Positions 48,209 through 56,182 of a stretch of 64,000 nt of DNA are shown one piece after another. A model generated the notes under the pieces. The model was not told where the DNA came from, did no database searches, and worked only from the letters and a program-made list of their open reading frames with translations. Source of the stretch: Reinekea sp. G2M2-21 (GTDB lineage: Bacteria; Pseudomonadota; Gammaproteobacteria; Pseudomonadales; Natronospirillaceae); NCBI RefSeq assembly GCF_015687175.1, contig NZ_JADPQG010000002.1:558001-622000 (forward strand), read 5' to 3'. The first letter of the stretch is position 1. Each line of letters begins with the position of its first letter. The position numbers were made by a program, and so were the translations under genes.

Positions 48209-49339
48209 ATGCTGTTTCATCGATTCATATTAAAGTATACAACGGCATTGCTGGCTTTATGCTGCGTGCCGATGGCCAGCCAAGCTGTGCTTTTATCGGA
48301 GTTGGCAAACCAAACGGGATCTGTATTGGATTGTGGCGATGCAACATGGGTCGAAAAACTTGCCTGTGAAGAAGTTAAAAAAAGTATCGATAACATGGCA
48401 AGCCAGAATTTAACGAATATCACACTGCATAATGGTGACTTGGTTTATCGGATTACGCATCAGGACAACCATCCTGACATCGGTTTCATTACTGGCAAAA
48501 TCGATGGGAACTGTACTACTCGCTTGGTAGGTAAAGGAGGCTTTTTTGAAGCTCGCGCCAATAATGTATTGGGTACTGAAATTACCGGCAATATGGTGTT
48601 AGAGCCCTTAATATTGGCTGCGATGATCCCCGTATCGGTTAAGTACAATCAAGATTTAGCTTTGATTGGAGGTTCTGCTAAGCCAGGCCCCGGCTGCTGG
48701 GATTGGTGGACAGATAACTTCGATTACATTGGCGAAGCAATGGCTTCAATCGTATTCAGAGGCGTTATTTCATTGGAGCCTACAGTCAGCTATAACCAGA
48801 CGTATAACAGCTCAACGGGTTTACCAGAATTTGTTGTTAGCGTGACCTTAAATCCAATTGTAGAATTTGAGGGCAGCTTCCTGGAAGATTTGAATTTCAG
48901 TTTTCGTGAAGAAGGTCGCAATAATTCCTTTGGTCAAGTTGTGTGGTCAGTTTTTTCCACGGCGTTTAATAGTGTGTCCGGCATATTGGCTTTACCGTTT
49001 AATGGCTTTGATATAGATGGCTACTTTGAAGTTTACCATGAGGGCATAAGAGGCATTTTCTTTAACGTTCTCGGCAGTGATTTATTAGTATTCTCGAAAA
49101 ATGAGTTTGTCGCGGAAGATCGGTTTTGGGAAATGGTCACGGAACTGGCTAATAAGCATTTCGACGCGAAAGACGAGTTTGAAGACTATTTCAAAGACGC
49201 AGAGGCGAATTTCTATAAAGACCTCGCAACTGCTCTGGGTCTGAACAGCGAAGGGTCCGTAACTTATACCTATCGCCTAGAAGATTTGCAAAACAAGGCA
49301 ACAGCAATGCTAATTCCTATTATTAGTCTGGTGTATTAG
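48209..49339 (+). CDS. Secreted protein of unknown family
   Basis: The preferred ATG at 48209 gives signal MLFHRFILKYTTALLALCCV..MASQA and a 376-residue precursor. A TTG at 48164 has an AAGGA at good spacing and is a real alternative with a longer N-terminus. The mature protein has an N-terminal Cys-containing part (LDCGDATWVEKLACEEVKK), a Trp-rich GPGCWDWWTDNFDYIG, a beta-rich middle and a charged helical region (FDAKDEFEDYFKDAEANF). I do not recognise it. Its place between the small secreted proteins and the protease suggests a secreted partner. Confidence 0.8.
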   Translation: MLFHRFILKYTTALLALCCVPMASQAVLLSELANQTGSVLDCGDATWVEKLACEEVKKSIDNMASQNLTNITLHNGDLVYRITHQDNHPDIGFITGKIDGNCTTRLVGKGGFFEARANNVLGTEITGNMVLEPLILAAMIPVSVKYNQDLALIGGSAKPGPGCWDWWTDNFDYIGEAMASIVFRGVISLEPTVSYNQTYNSSTGLPEFVVSVTLNPIVEFEGSFLEDLNFSFREEGRNNSFGQVVWSVFSTAFNSVSGILALPFNGFDIDGYFEVYHEGIRGIFFNVLGSDLLVFSKNEFVAEDRFWEMVTELANKHFDAKDEFEDYFKDAEANFYKDLATALGLNSEGSVTYTYRLEDLQNKATAMLIPIISLVY

Positions 49340-49380
49340 TTGAGTGAATATTGCCAGCTTCATATAACAAGGCGAGTTAA

Positions 49381-50067
49381 ATGAAAAAGATTGTGATGGT
49401 GACAGTTTTTGTTGCGGGGCTTTCTTTTCTTTTTATTGTATTTTCGAAATGGAATTATCAATCGGGTATTTCCGTTATAGACGTAACAATGAAAGAAGCT
49501 GTTGTTGAAAGTAATTCAATAAGCTCCGTAGATTTCGTTGAGGATTCGGCGTCGACACAGATTTCAACAGCAGTTGCAGAAAATTCTGATGGCTTAGCAG
49601 TCGCTGATCAGATTATTGTTGATGATGTCGACAGCGAGTTCTCTTCTTTGTTTAGTCACGAAGAAAATGACCATGAAGTATTGCTCGAAAATGTCACCGT
49701 TCGCATGCCGGAAGATACACGTTTGTTTGAATCAACACTCGTGAACCATGGGATGTTGGTCAGTGGGAACTTAGGCGAGCTAATGAGCTTACCAATGGAT
49801 TCGGTAGTCTGGGTTAATGTTCAGGGGGAGCGCATTAAAGGTACTTTGCAAGTATCGAAACCTTCAGGGTTGAAGCAGGCGCTGTACCAGAAAGTAGCCT
49901 TTTCTGAAGCCGGAGAGTATATGACTGTTTATCACGGTGAAAATTTAATAAAGGGAAAGATTTACACTAAGCAAGGGGCATACATGTATGAACTTCATGA
50001 TAGTGTCGGCTACATGATCTCTATCTACGAATACAAAAAACAAAACAATGCTCTTTTTTCGGATTAA
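49381..50067 (+). CDS. Membrane-anchored protein, possible separate prodomain or inhibitor of the next protease
   Basis: This 228-residue protein has an N-terminal hydrophobic segment (VMVTVFVAGLSFLFIVFSKW) and an acidic linker. Its C-terminal domain has SGNLGELMSLPMDSVVWVNV and KGKIYTKQGAYMYELHD. The latter resembles, by pattern only, the propeptide strands of reprolysin-like metalloproteases. It ends 9 bp before the metalloprotease start and is surely co-transcribed. The inferred role is folding aid or inhibitor held at the membrane; no homologue was checked. Confidence 0.7.
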   Translation: MKKIVMVTVFVAGLSFLFIVFSKWNYQSGISVIDVTMKEAVVESNSISSVDFVEDSASTQISTAVAENSDGLAVADQIIVDDVDSEFSSLFSHEENDHEVLLENVTVRMPEDTRLFESTLVNHGMLVSGNLGELMSLPMDSVVWVNVQGERIKGTLQVSKPSGLKQALYQKVAFSEAGEYMTVYHGENLIKGKIYTKQGAYMYELHDSVGYMISIYEYKKQNNALFSD

Positions 50068-50076
50068 GGATATAAA

Positions 50077-51276
50077 ATGAAAAAATTCATTCTTCTCTTT
50101 TCACTATTTTTCTCGATTGCACAATCTGCATTTTCAGAGCAACTGGGCGTTTACTTCGTCGTTGATCGTGCGCTCGTCAGTTCATTTGAAGACAATGACT
50201 ACTGGATTGAGTTTATTGATCAGATGGTTCTCGAATCCAATGAAATATACACTGATAGCAAAGTCGATATTCAGCTGCGTGTGGCGGATTTTTCATTCAG
50301 GACATTTTCCTTCACAGATCCGACCCAACTACTGGCAAACATACAGCAAGAATCAGGCGCATTTTCGGGTTTGTTGGCGCTGGCAGATCGTGTTGGCGCA
50401 GACTATATTGTCACGCTAACAGAATTGGCGCCCTACGAGCTCTGCGGTAAGGCAGTCGACGTTAATAGAAATCTACAGTCCATTTCCAAGACGAAAAAAT
50501 CAATTGCTTTATCCGACCCCGATTGTGGACAAGATACCTTAGTCCATGAAATCGGCCACTTAATGGGGCTAGCTCACGGTTCTCAGGTGGCTACTGCAAG
50601 AAATAATAGTGGGCATAATAATGGATTGACATCCTACTCTAAAGGATGGGGACGAATTGTGAGCTTAATGAACGCGGATGATGACTATACGAACGAAACG
50701 TTTGAAACAGGCGAATATGGCACGTTGATGGTGGGTAACCATGTGGCTTATTGGACCGGCTTTGCCAACCACAACAATAAGTTGCCGTTGTTTTCGAGTC
50801 CAACAGTCTATACGAATGCTATGTGCGCGGGTCCATGTGGTCGTGCGGGTCAAGCGGATTCTGTACGTGCATTGAATGAGTTCAAGAGTATCTATGCTTC
50901 ACACGAAGAAGCAGATGTCGACTTTCTAACCTATAGCGATAGTAATCTTGCAGGGTGCATTCGTGATTATCACCAAGGGCAGGAAATAGTCGATGTTGTT
51001 AGTTTAAGGTGCGTACAGTCCGACATTGGCTCAATTGGCGGGTTAGAACAATTGACATCAGCGAAGAATATCGATTTATCGAATAATCGAATCGGTGTGG
51101 TGTACTATTTGGAAACTTTGCTAGCGGGTAATCTGCAAAGCGTTAATCTCTATGGTAATGACACTGCGATTTGTGAACAGCTCAATAGTCTAGAGGCGAA
51201 ATACCCAGGCAAGATAATCCGACCCTCAAGATGTCTGAATCTGGGAGCGTTGATGGCAGCGTTGACGGTCATATAG
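50077..51276 (+). CDS. Secreted zinc metalloprotease (reprolysin-like) with C-terminal leucine-rich segment
   Basis: Signal peptide MKKFILLFSLFFSIAQSAFS leads directly into the catalytic fold, without an attached propeptide. The zinc site is complete: LVHEIGHLMGLAHG (HExxHxxGxxH) near residue 155, followed by a plausible Met-turn (GRIVSLMNAD). This is the metzincin/M12-like type. About 100 C-terminal residues contain leucine-rich repeat-like lines (LEQLTSAKNIDLSNNRIG, LLAGNLQSVNLYGND) and four cysteines, probably for target binding. It sits in the secreted-protein island right after its possible prodomain gene. Confidence 0.85.
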   Translation: MKKFILLFSLFFSIAQSAFSEQLGVYFVVDRALVSSFEDNDYWIEFIDQMVLESNEIYTDSKVDIQLRVADFSFRTFSFTDPTQLLANIQQESGAFSGLLALADRVGADYIVTLTELAPYELCGKAVDVNRNLQSISKTKKSIALSDPDCGQDTLVHEIGHLMGLAHGSQVATARNNSGHNNGLTSYSKGWGRIVSLMNADDDYTNETFETGEYGTLMVGNHVAYWTGFANHNNKLPLFSSPTVYTNAMCAGPCGRAGQADSVRALNEFKSIYASHEEADVDFLTYSDSNLAGCIRDYHQGQEIVDVVSLRCVQSDIGSIGGLEQLTSAKNIDLSNNRIGVVYYLETLLAGNLQSVNLYGNDTAICEQLNSLEAKYPGKIIRPSRCLNLGALMAALTVI

Positions 51277-51462
51277 AACGTGATTGAAGAACGGTTCTGA
51301 AGTTTAGGTGAGATTTAAACAGTTGTAGTTTTTGGAAGTGGCCCGGAATTCGTAAAAGGCGTTTTGCATTCTGTATGGCATTTTATGCAAACATCGAACG
51401 GGATGTGTTGCTTAACCATCGCAAGCATGCAGCGTATTTTTGATTTTAAAATTAGGATTATC

Positions 51463-51783
51463 ATGTTAAAAAATCTTATTGTGCTTCTATTAATGTCGTT
51501 TTAAGTAACAGCTTTTGCTGGGCAAGATGTGCCAGCAGGCACAGTGAGTGTGGTTCATATTTATGAAGGGCGTACCGGCATCCTGATAAAGCATTCGAGT
51601 ATGGGATTAGCGAATGAGTGCCCACGAAATGACTATCTGATTTTGCCTTCAAACCATTCACGTTACGAAGAGGCTTATTCCTTATTTCTTGCAGCGAGCC
51701 TAGCAAAGGCCTAGGTTTGGGTTTATGTGGAGGGGTGTATGCAGTCCATACCCGAGATAGAGCATATAAGCATTCAAAATTGA
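51463..51783 (+). pseudogene. Small secreted two-Cys family gene with two in-frame stops
   Basis: ATG 51463 begins MLKNLIVLLLMSF, then TAA (51502-51504), then VTAFAGQDVPAGTVSVVHIY. The rest includes NECPRNDYL and the family motif RYEEAYSLFLAASLAKA, then TAG (51712-51714), then VWVYVEGCMQSIPEIEHISI. Restoring the two stops gives a full-length family member with both cysteines. It is therefore a recently inactivated copy. Confidence 0.8.
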
Positions 51784-51985
51784 AATGACAAACTGTGCAG
51801 TTGTTTGACATTCATTTCCAGTCAATGAATAGAACCAATCATTGACTTGAATATCTACTGGGGCGGGACGACGAAAAAAGTTTAGTCGAAACATTACCTC
51901 AGACTTGAATGTTTTGAATTATGACAACTATAGTGGGCTGTAGTCGAATTTTAGTACTGAATATCGCGAAACATTTCTTTCGTGA

Positions 51986-52168
51986 TTTCATTGCATCTTC
52001 GGTACATCCGCTGACGCTAATGGTTACATTAAGTTCAATAGAAGCCATCAAAACTACGATGCGGTTTATTCGCTCTTGTTAACCGCACACATCACGCAAA
52101 GTGTGGTTTGGGTCAGAACCAATGATGCGGATACCTGCGAAATTGTTTACGTTGTGTCGGATAAATAA
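51986..52168 (+). pseudogene. 5'-truncated small secreted two-Cys family gene
   Basis: The frame after a TGA at 51983 reads CIFGTSADANGYIKF, then the family motif NYDAVYSLLLTAHITQSVVW and a C-terminal DADTCEIVYVV before TAA. It has the C-terminal two thirds of a family member but no start or signal peptide. Its stop overlaps the approach to the next ATG at 52169. The 200 bp before it (51784-51985) hold nothing recognisable. Confidence 0.7.
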
Positions 52169-52720
52169 ATGAAAAAATTATTACTAGGGATATTCGCATG
52201 CGCGCTGCTTGTCGGTTGCAGTGCATTATCGGTGAAAGAACCGTCTGTTGAGGTACAGCCTGGTGCCCAGTTCAGCTATTCGGGCCGAGGCGCTGGCGCC
52301 GGTGTTGCTCTTATGTCAACGATGGGGCCAGTCGGTATTGCCGTAGGTGTTGCCATTGACGAGGGCATTCGAAAGGATCTGGAGAAATCCGCTCAAATGG
52401 CTGGATTCGATATAGTCGCCTTGGTAAATAGCGCCTACAAAGAGAATTGGGTTGAGTATTTAAAGGGTGATGTCGTTACGATCGTTGAATATGGTATGCA
52501 GGATGTTCGAGGATCTGACGATATCATGAGTCCTTATTTGGTTATTGCGAGCTCAGATCCTGAAATGATGGAACCGACTGAGATTAATTATTTGATGTTG
52601 ACTGAGAATGAAATAACTCTGTTGTCGTCTCTCAATGACTATAAAGAAGACGGAAGCAAGATTGTTGATGCGTTTCGTATGCTGCTTAGTTCGTTTGATA
52701 TCGCAGCAACGACAAAATGA
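52169..52720 (+). CDS. Lipoprotein with glycine-zipper segment, unrecognised
   Basis: This 183-residue protein has lipobox LLVGC, so it is an envelope lipoprotein. After about 25 residues comes a Gly/Ala-rich segment (GRGAGAGVALMSTMGP then VGIAVGVAIDEGI) of the glycine-zipper type, which often inserts in or packs against membranes. The remainder is acidic and mixed alpha/beta. The start directly follows the stop of the decayed upstream gene and has no good Shine-Dalgarno, so expression may depend on coupling or may be weak. It lies at the edge of the island. Confidence 0.75.
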   Translation: MKKLLLGIFACALLVGCSALSVKEPSVEVQPGAQFSYSGRGAGAGVALMSTMGPVGIAVGVAIDEGIRKDLEKSAQMAGFDIVALVNSAYKENWVEYLKGDVVTIVEYGMQDVRGSDDIMSPYLVIASSDPEMMEPTEINYLMLTENEITLLSSLNDYKEDGSKIVDAFRMLLSSFDIAATTK

Positions 52721-52840
52721 TGAGTCTCTCCCTTACCTTGTTAAATATTTCGACAATTATTTAGCCGTGCAATACATGATAACATTCTTTGTGAACAAGA
52801 GATTATTGTTAATATGGATTGATTCATCCAGAGGGATTAT

Positions 52841-53392
52841 ATGAAAATTGGTGAACTAATTAGCGGCGTAGCTTTGCTTGCATTAATGGGAGCCGCAGAA
52901 GCGACGGAAATTCGTGGGTCAGAAGCTTTGTTAATAGACGGTTATGACGCCTTTGTTAACGGTTATGAAAATAGCTCTATCTCAGTAGTAGAAGGAGCAG
53001 ATATTTCATTTTTAAGCTTATATGATCAATCTTCTGTAGATGTGGAAGGTGGAGAAATTTCCTGGCTGCATTTGTATGACGATAGTTCAGCTAATCTGTA
53101 TTATATCAACCAAATCAGTTGGTTATTGATGGACGAAAGCACAACAGTGAATCTATATGGTTCCGATTTTAGTTATACAAGTGGTCATATATCTGGTTTG
53201 TGGGCAAATGGAGAGGCGTTTTCATTCTGGGCGTTGAATCATGATGATTTAGAAAGCGGTAATATTACCAATATAATGCCCGGTAGTTTGGTACTTCATT
53301 CCGTACCTGAAACGTCGACGGTAGCATTGATGTTTGTTGGGTTGATTGGTCTATTTTTTAGTCGACGTCAGCGCAGTGCTTCGGTCCGCTAA
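52841..53392 (+). CDS. PEP-CTERM-type exported protein with short beta-helix-like repeats
   Basis: This 183-residue protein has an N-terminal signal (LISGVALLALMGAAEA) and a C-terminal sorting tail: VPETST, a hydrophobic helix (VALMFVGLIGLFF) and a basic end (SRRQRS), the PEP-CTERM arrangement recognised by exosortases. The middle has about 20-residue periodic lines (SFLSLYDQSSVDVEGGEIS, SWLHLYDDSSANLYYINQIS), suggesting a small beta-solenoid. PEP-CTERM proteins are linked to exopolysaccharide. No exosortase gene is in the window. A GAGGGATT precedes the ATG. Confidence 0.8.
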   Translation: MKIGELISGVALLALMGAAEATEIRGSEALLIDGYDAFVNGYENSSISVVEGADISFLSLYDQSSVDVEGGEISWLHLYDDSSANLYYINQISWLLMDESTTVNLYGSDFSYTSGHISGLWANGEAFSFWALNHDDLESGNITNIMPGSLVLHSVPETSTVALMFVGLIGLFFSRRQRSASVR

Positions 53393-53441
53393 ACTAATAG
53401 AATTTCCAAAAAGGGTCCTGAGGGATTTGTATCTATGAGTT

Positions 53442-53472
53442 AAAGGGCATACGTTTGGTATGCCCTTTTACA
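53442..53472. terminator. Bidirectional Rho-independent terminator
   Basis: An 11-bp stem (AAAGGGCATAC / GTATGCCCTTT, loop GTTTG) is followed by Ts on the right and preceded by As on the left. It lies between the convergent PEP-CTERM gene and the secreted-protein gene at 53488. Confidence 0.9.
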
Positions 53473-53487
53473 TTTCTTATAATAGAG

Positions 53488-54363
53488 TTACATCATTGGA
53501 TCGATCGGACCATACGCTTGCTCAACCAGCATGCGTAATTCAGTTGGGTAAGTTTCTTGACGCTGACCGGATTCATCCGCGTAAACAATTCGCAGTGTTT
53601 CCATGTCTCCCTCCGGTCCAGGGATTGTTTCTACCATAATTGCAATTGTTTTTGAAAAAGGTGAGACAGGGCTGTTATCAATAACAAGTTGCCGTTCTCC
53701 ATTACCCATCCAATTGGCATTTAAAATTATTCCATAGCGCATGCCTTGCGATTCAAGTTCAACTTCCCCTGAGTGCTTTAACAGCTCCAATGTTAACGGC
53801 TTACCATTCAAGGTTGTTGTGTAAACGTCTGTGACTGGATTCGGAGTTACATCAATGCTATGAATCGTACCTTCAGCCAACATGAAGCCAGGCAAAGATG
53901 GCGTCTCAGAGTCATAGGCCTCGTATGTTTTCGCTGAAATGGTGTAATTGGCATCCAGAAACGGCATTGGTCCATACCCTTGTGGGCAAAGCGTCAGCTC
54001 GACTTCTCGGAACAGCCATTGGTCTTTAACGCTGCCATTATAAACATCACCATACGAACCGTAGCCGTTGCACTGCTTTGATCCGTCCGTAACTTTGCTT
54101 AAGCGAGCCACGGTTAAAGTCGGAGCGTTCTCAAATTCCAATGTGACGTTTTCGATATATTCTATTGGTTGTGCCATGCTTTCAACGACACTTAGTGACC
54201 CGCCTGTAATATTAGTCAGGTCGAGAACCGGAATGGGAGAGCCTGACATGTTATCGCCCATTTCAATGGTGTAAATGCGCGTAATCGTTGTGTCGGCGTA
54301 CGCTGCGCTAACCGAGAAAACTGCTGCGAACAGACTGGAAACTATTGGAGTAACTGCTTTCAT
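53488..54363 (-). CDS. Secreted protein of unknown function
   Basis: This 291-residue precursor has signal MKAVTPIVSSLFAAVFSVSA..AYA and an AAAGGAC Shine-Dalgarno. The mature protein is beta-rich and acidic, with only two cysteines (KQCNGYGSYG and LTLCPQGYGP), likely a disulfide. I see no catalytic motif. It is transcribed away from glpD and ends at a bidirectional terminator, so it is a single-gene unit. Confidence 0.8.
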   Translation of the reverse strand: MKAVTPIVSSLFAAVFSVSAAYADTTITRIYTIEMGDNMSGSPIPVLDLTNITGGSLSVVESMAQPIEYIENVTLEFENAPTLTVARLSKVTDGSKQCNGYGSYGDVYNGSVKDQWLFREVELTLCPQGYGPMPFLDANYTISAKTYEAYDSETPSLPGFMLAEGTIHSIDVTPNPVTDVYTTTLNGKPLTLELLKHSGEVELESQGMRYGIILNANWMGNGERQLVIDNSPVSPFSKTIAIMVETIPGPEGDMETLRIVYADESGQRQETYPTELRMLVEQAYGPIDPMM

Positions 54364-54506
54364 TATTTGTCCTTTTTGATTGGGATTGCGTTTTTAAGGC
54401 GCACTTGATTTTACGGACAAGCCGTCTTCGTACCTGTCAAATCGATCACAATTTTCAGATAAAAACTGCAATTTGTTATATGTGGTACGTAAAGTATTTC
54501 TGCGCT

Positions 54507-54541
54507 TTTAATGTTCGTATCTTACCAAAACGAACATTAAA
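54507..54541. promoter_or_regulatory. GlpR-like operator upstream of glpD
   Basis: A perfect 12-bp inverted repeat, TTTAATGTTCGT / ACGAACATTAAA, has an 11-bp spacer. The half-site ATGTTCG matches the half-site of the E. coli GlpR operator, although the centre-to-centre spacing here is wider. A further CGAACA half-site lies at about 54561. The position 70-100 bp before the glpD start fits repression in the absence of glycerol 3-phosphate. Confidence 0.7.
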
Positions 54542-54608
54542 CGAAAAGTTGTTGCTTAAAACGAACACGACGACCAGACTATTTAAAAACGATTTCAAGG
54601 AGCTGGTC

Positions 54609-56165
54609 ATGGCCACTTTATCTTCTACACAAGCCTGGTCCCGGGCGGAGCAACTCAACCAAATTGCCGATCAGTCGGTCGATGTGCTGGTAATAGGCGG
54701 CGGTGCGTCGGGTGCCGGCGTCTTTCTGGATGCGCTGAGTCGTGGTCTGTCCTGTGCCCTGATCGAAAAACAGGATTTCACGGCCGGTACCTCTAGTCGC
54801 TCGACCAAACTGGTACATGGAGGGGTTCGCTATTTGGAACAAGCCGTGAAACAGTTGGACCTGGACAAATACCAATTGGTGAAAGAGGCGTTGGCTGAAC
54901 GTCGACGCATGCTCGAAATGGCACCGCACTTGGCTTGGCCATTGAATCTGGTGACACCCGTGAAAAGCGCGATCGGGTTGCCTTATTTTCGGATTGGTCT
55001 GGGCGTGTATGATTTTCTGTCCGGCTCACAGCAGATTGGCGATTCGAAAATCGAAAGCAAGCGCACACTGAAGCAGATCTGCCCGGATATTAACGTTAAG
55101 CAACTGACCGGCGGCGTGAGTTACTTCGACGGCCAGTTTGACGATGCGCGTTTTGGTGTGTCGATGGTTCGTACCGGTTTGGAAATGGGTGGCCATGCGT
55201 TGAACTACACCGAAGTGAATGATTTGTTGAAAACCGAGGGTCAGGTCACCGGGGCGCAATGTACCGATTTACTGTCGGGCATGTCGTTCAACATAAGGGC
55301 TAAAGCGGTGATCAACTGCACTGGCCCGTGGACAGATAAGATCCGCGCTATGGCTAACCCGGACTTCAAACCCATGATGACGGTCTCCAGCGGTGTGCAT
55401 TTGCTGATTAACCGTAACCTGTTGCCTGAAGGTCGCGGCATTCTGATTCCAGAAACCGAAGATGGCCGCGTTCTGTTTATGTTGCCATGGTTGGGCAAAA
55501 CGCTGGTGGGTACCACAGATGACCCTGCGGAATTGTCCGAAGAGCCAGGCGTATCCAATGATGAAATTGACTATATTCTGCGTACCTGCAACAGCTGGTT
55601 GGATCGTCCGATTCTGCGCGATGAAGTGTCCGCCAGTTGGTCGGGTTTGCGTCCATTGGTCGCCGACCCAGACGCGCAAACGACGGCCTCTTTAACCCGG
55701 GATCATGTGGTACTCGACGATAATGGTCTGACCAGCCTAACCGGTGGTAAATGGACCACTTGGCGTCGAATGGCCGAAGACTGTGTAGACCATGTGCTGA
55801 AAGTGAAAGGCATTAAAGCCGGTAAATGTGACACACATGACATTCACTTAGTGGGTGCTCGTGGCGATTCGTTAGCCGCAAAACACGCTATCGCACATTT
55901 GCCGCAGGATATTCGTGATCATCTGTGGCAAGCCTATGGCGACCGTGCACCTCAGGTATTGGCCTGTGGTAGCGAAGCCCGGTTGGTTGCTGATGAGCCC
56001 TATATCGAAGCCGAATTGGATTGGATTATTCAGTTTGAAGGCGCCTGTACCGCAGAAGATGTCCTGAACCGTCGATTGCGGGTTGGTATGTTGGATGACG
56101 CCGTGGCCGAAAAAATACGCCGCGTTGTTGCCGCGAAACTCGGCAAGGAATCCGTCGCTGCCTGA
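54609..56165 (+). CDS. glpD: Aerobic glycerol-3-phosphate dehydrogenase
   Basis: This 518-residue FAD enzyme oxidises sn-glycerol 3-phosphate to dihydroxyacetone phosphate and passes electrons to quinone at the inner membrane. The dinucleotide-binding motif VIGGGASGAG is at residues 28-37, and FTAGTSSRSTKLVHGGVRYLE is the family's FAD/substrate signature. LVGTTDDPAE and the SWSGLRPLV segment are also typical. The start ATG 54609 has AAGGAG at good spacing; the upstream open frame from 54405 runs through the operator and is not coding. glpF, glpK and glpR are not adjacent. A neighbouring NDH-2 gene at 62.6 kb also feeds the quinone pool. Confidence 0.96.
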   Translation: MATLSSTQAWSRAEQLNQIADQSVDVLVIGGGASGAGVFLDALSRGLSCALIEKQDFTAGTSSRSTKLVHGGVRYLEQAVKQLDLDKYQLVKEALAERRRMLEMAPHLAWPLNLVTPVKSAIGLPYFRIGLGVYDFLSGSQQIGDSKIESKRTLKQICPDINVKQLTGGVSYFDGQFDDARFGVSMVRTGLEMGGHALNYTEVNDLLKTEGQVTGAQCTDLLSGMSFNIRAKAVINCTGPWTDKIRAMANPDFKPMMTVSSGVHLLINRNLLPEGRGILIPETEDGRVLFMLPWLGKTLVGTTDDPAELSEEPGVSNDEIDYILRTCNSWLDRPILRDEVSASWSGLRPLVADPDAQTTASLTRDHVVLDDNGLTSLTGGKWTTWRRMAEDCVDHVLKVKGIKAGKCDTHDIHLVGARGDSLAAKHAIAHLPQDIRDHLWQAYGDRAPQVLACGSEARLVADEPYIEAELDWIIQFEGACTAEDVLNRRLRVGMLDDAVAEKIRRVVAAKLGKESVAA

Positions 56166-56182
56166 TGCCAAGCGCCTTGCGC

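Noticed and set aside
51502-51714. Stop-codon readthrough or recoding in the 51463 gene
   Set aside because: Two different stops (TAA and TAG) and no recoding signal; a neighbouring copy is also decayed, so a pseudogene is simpler.
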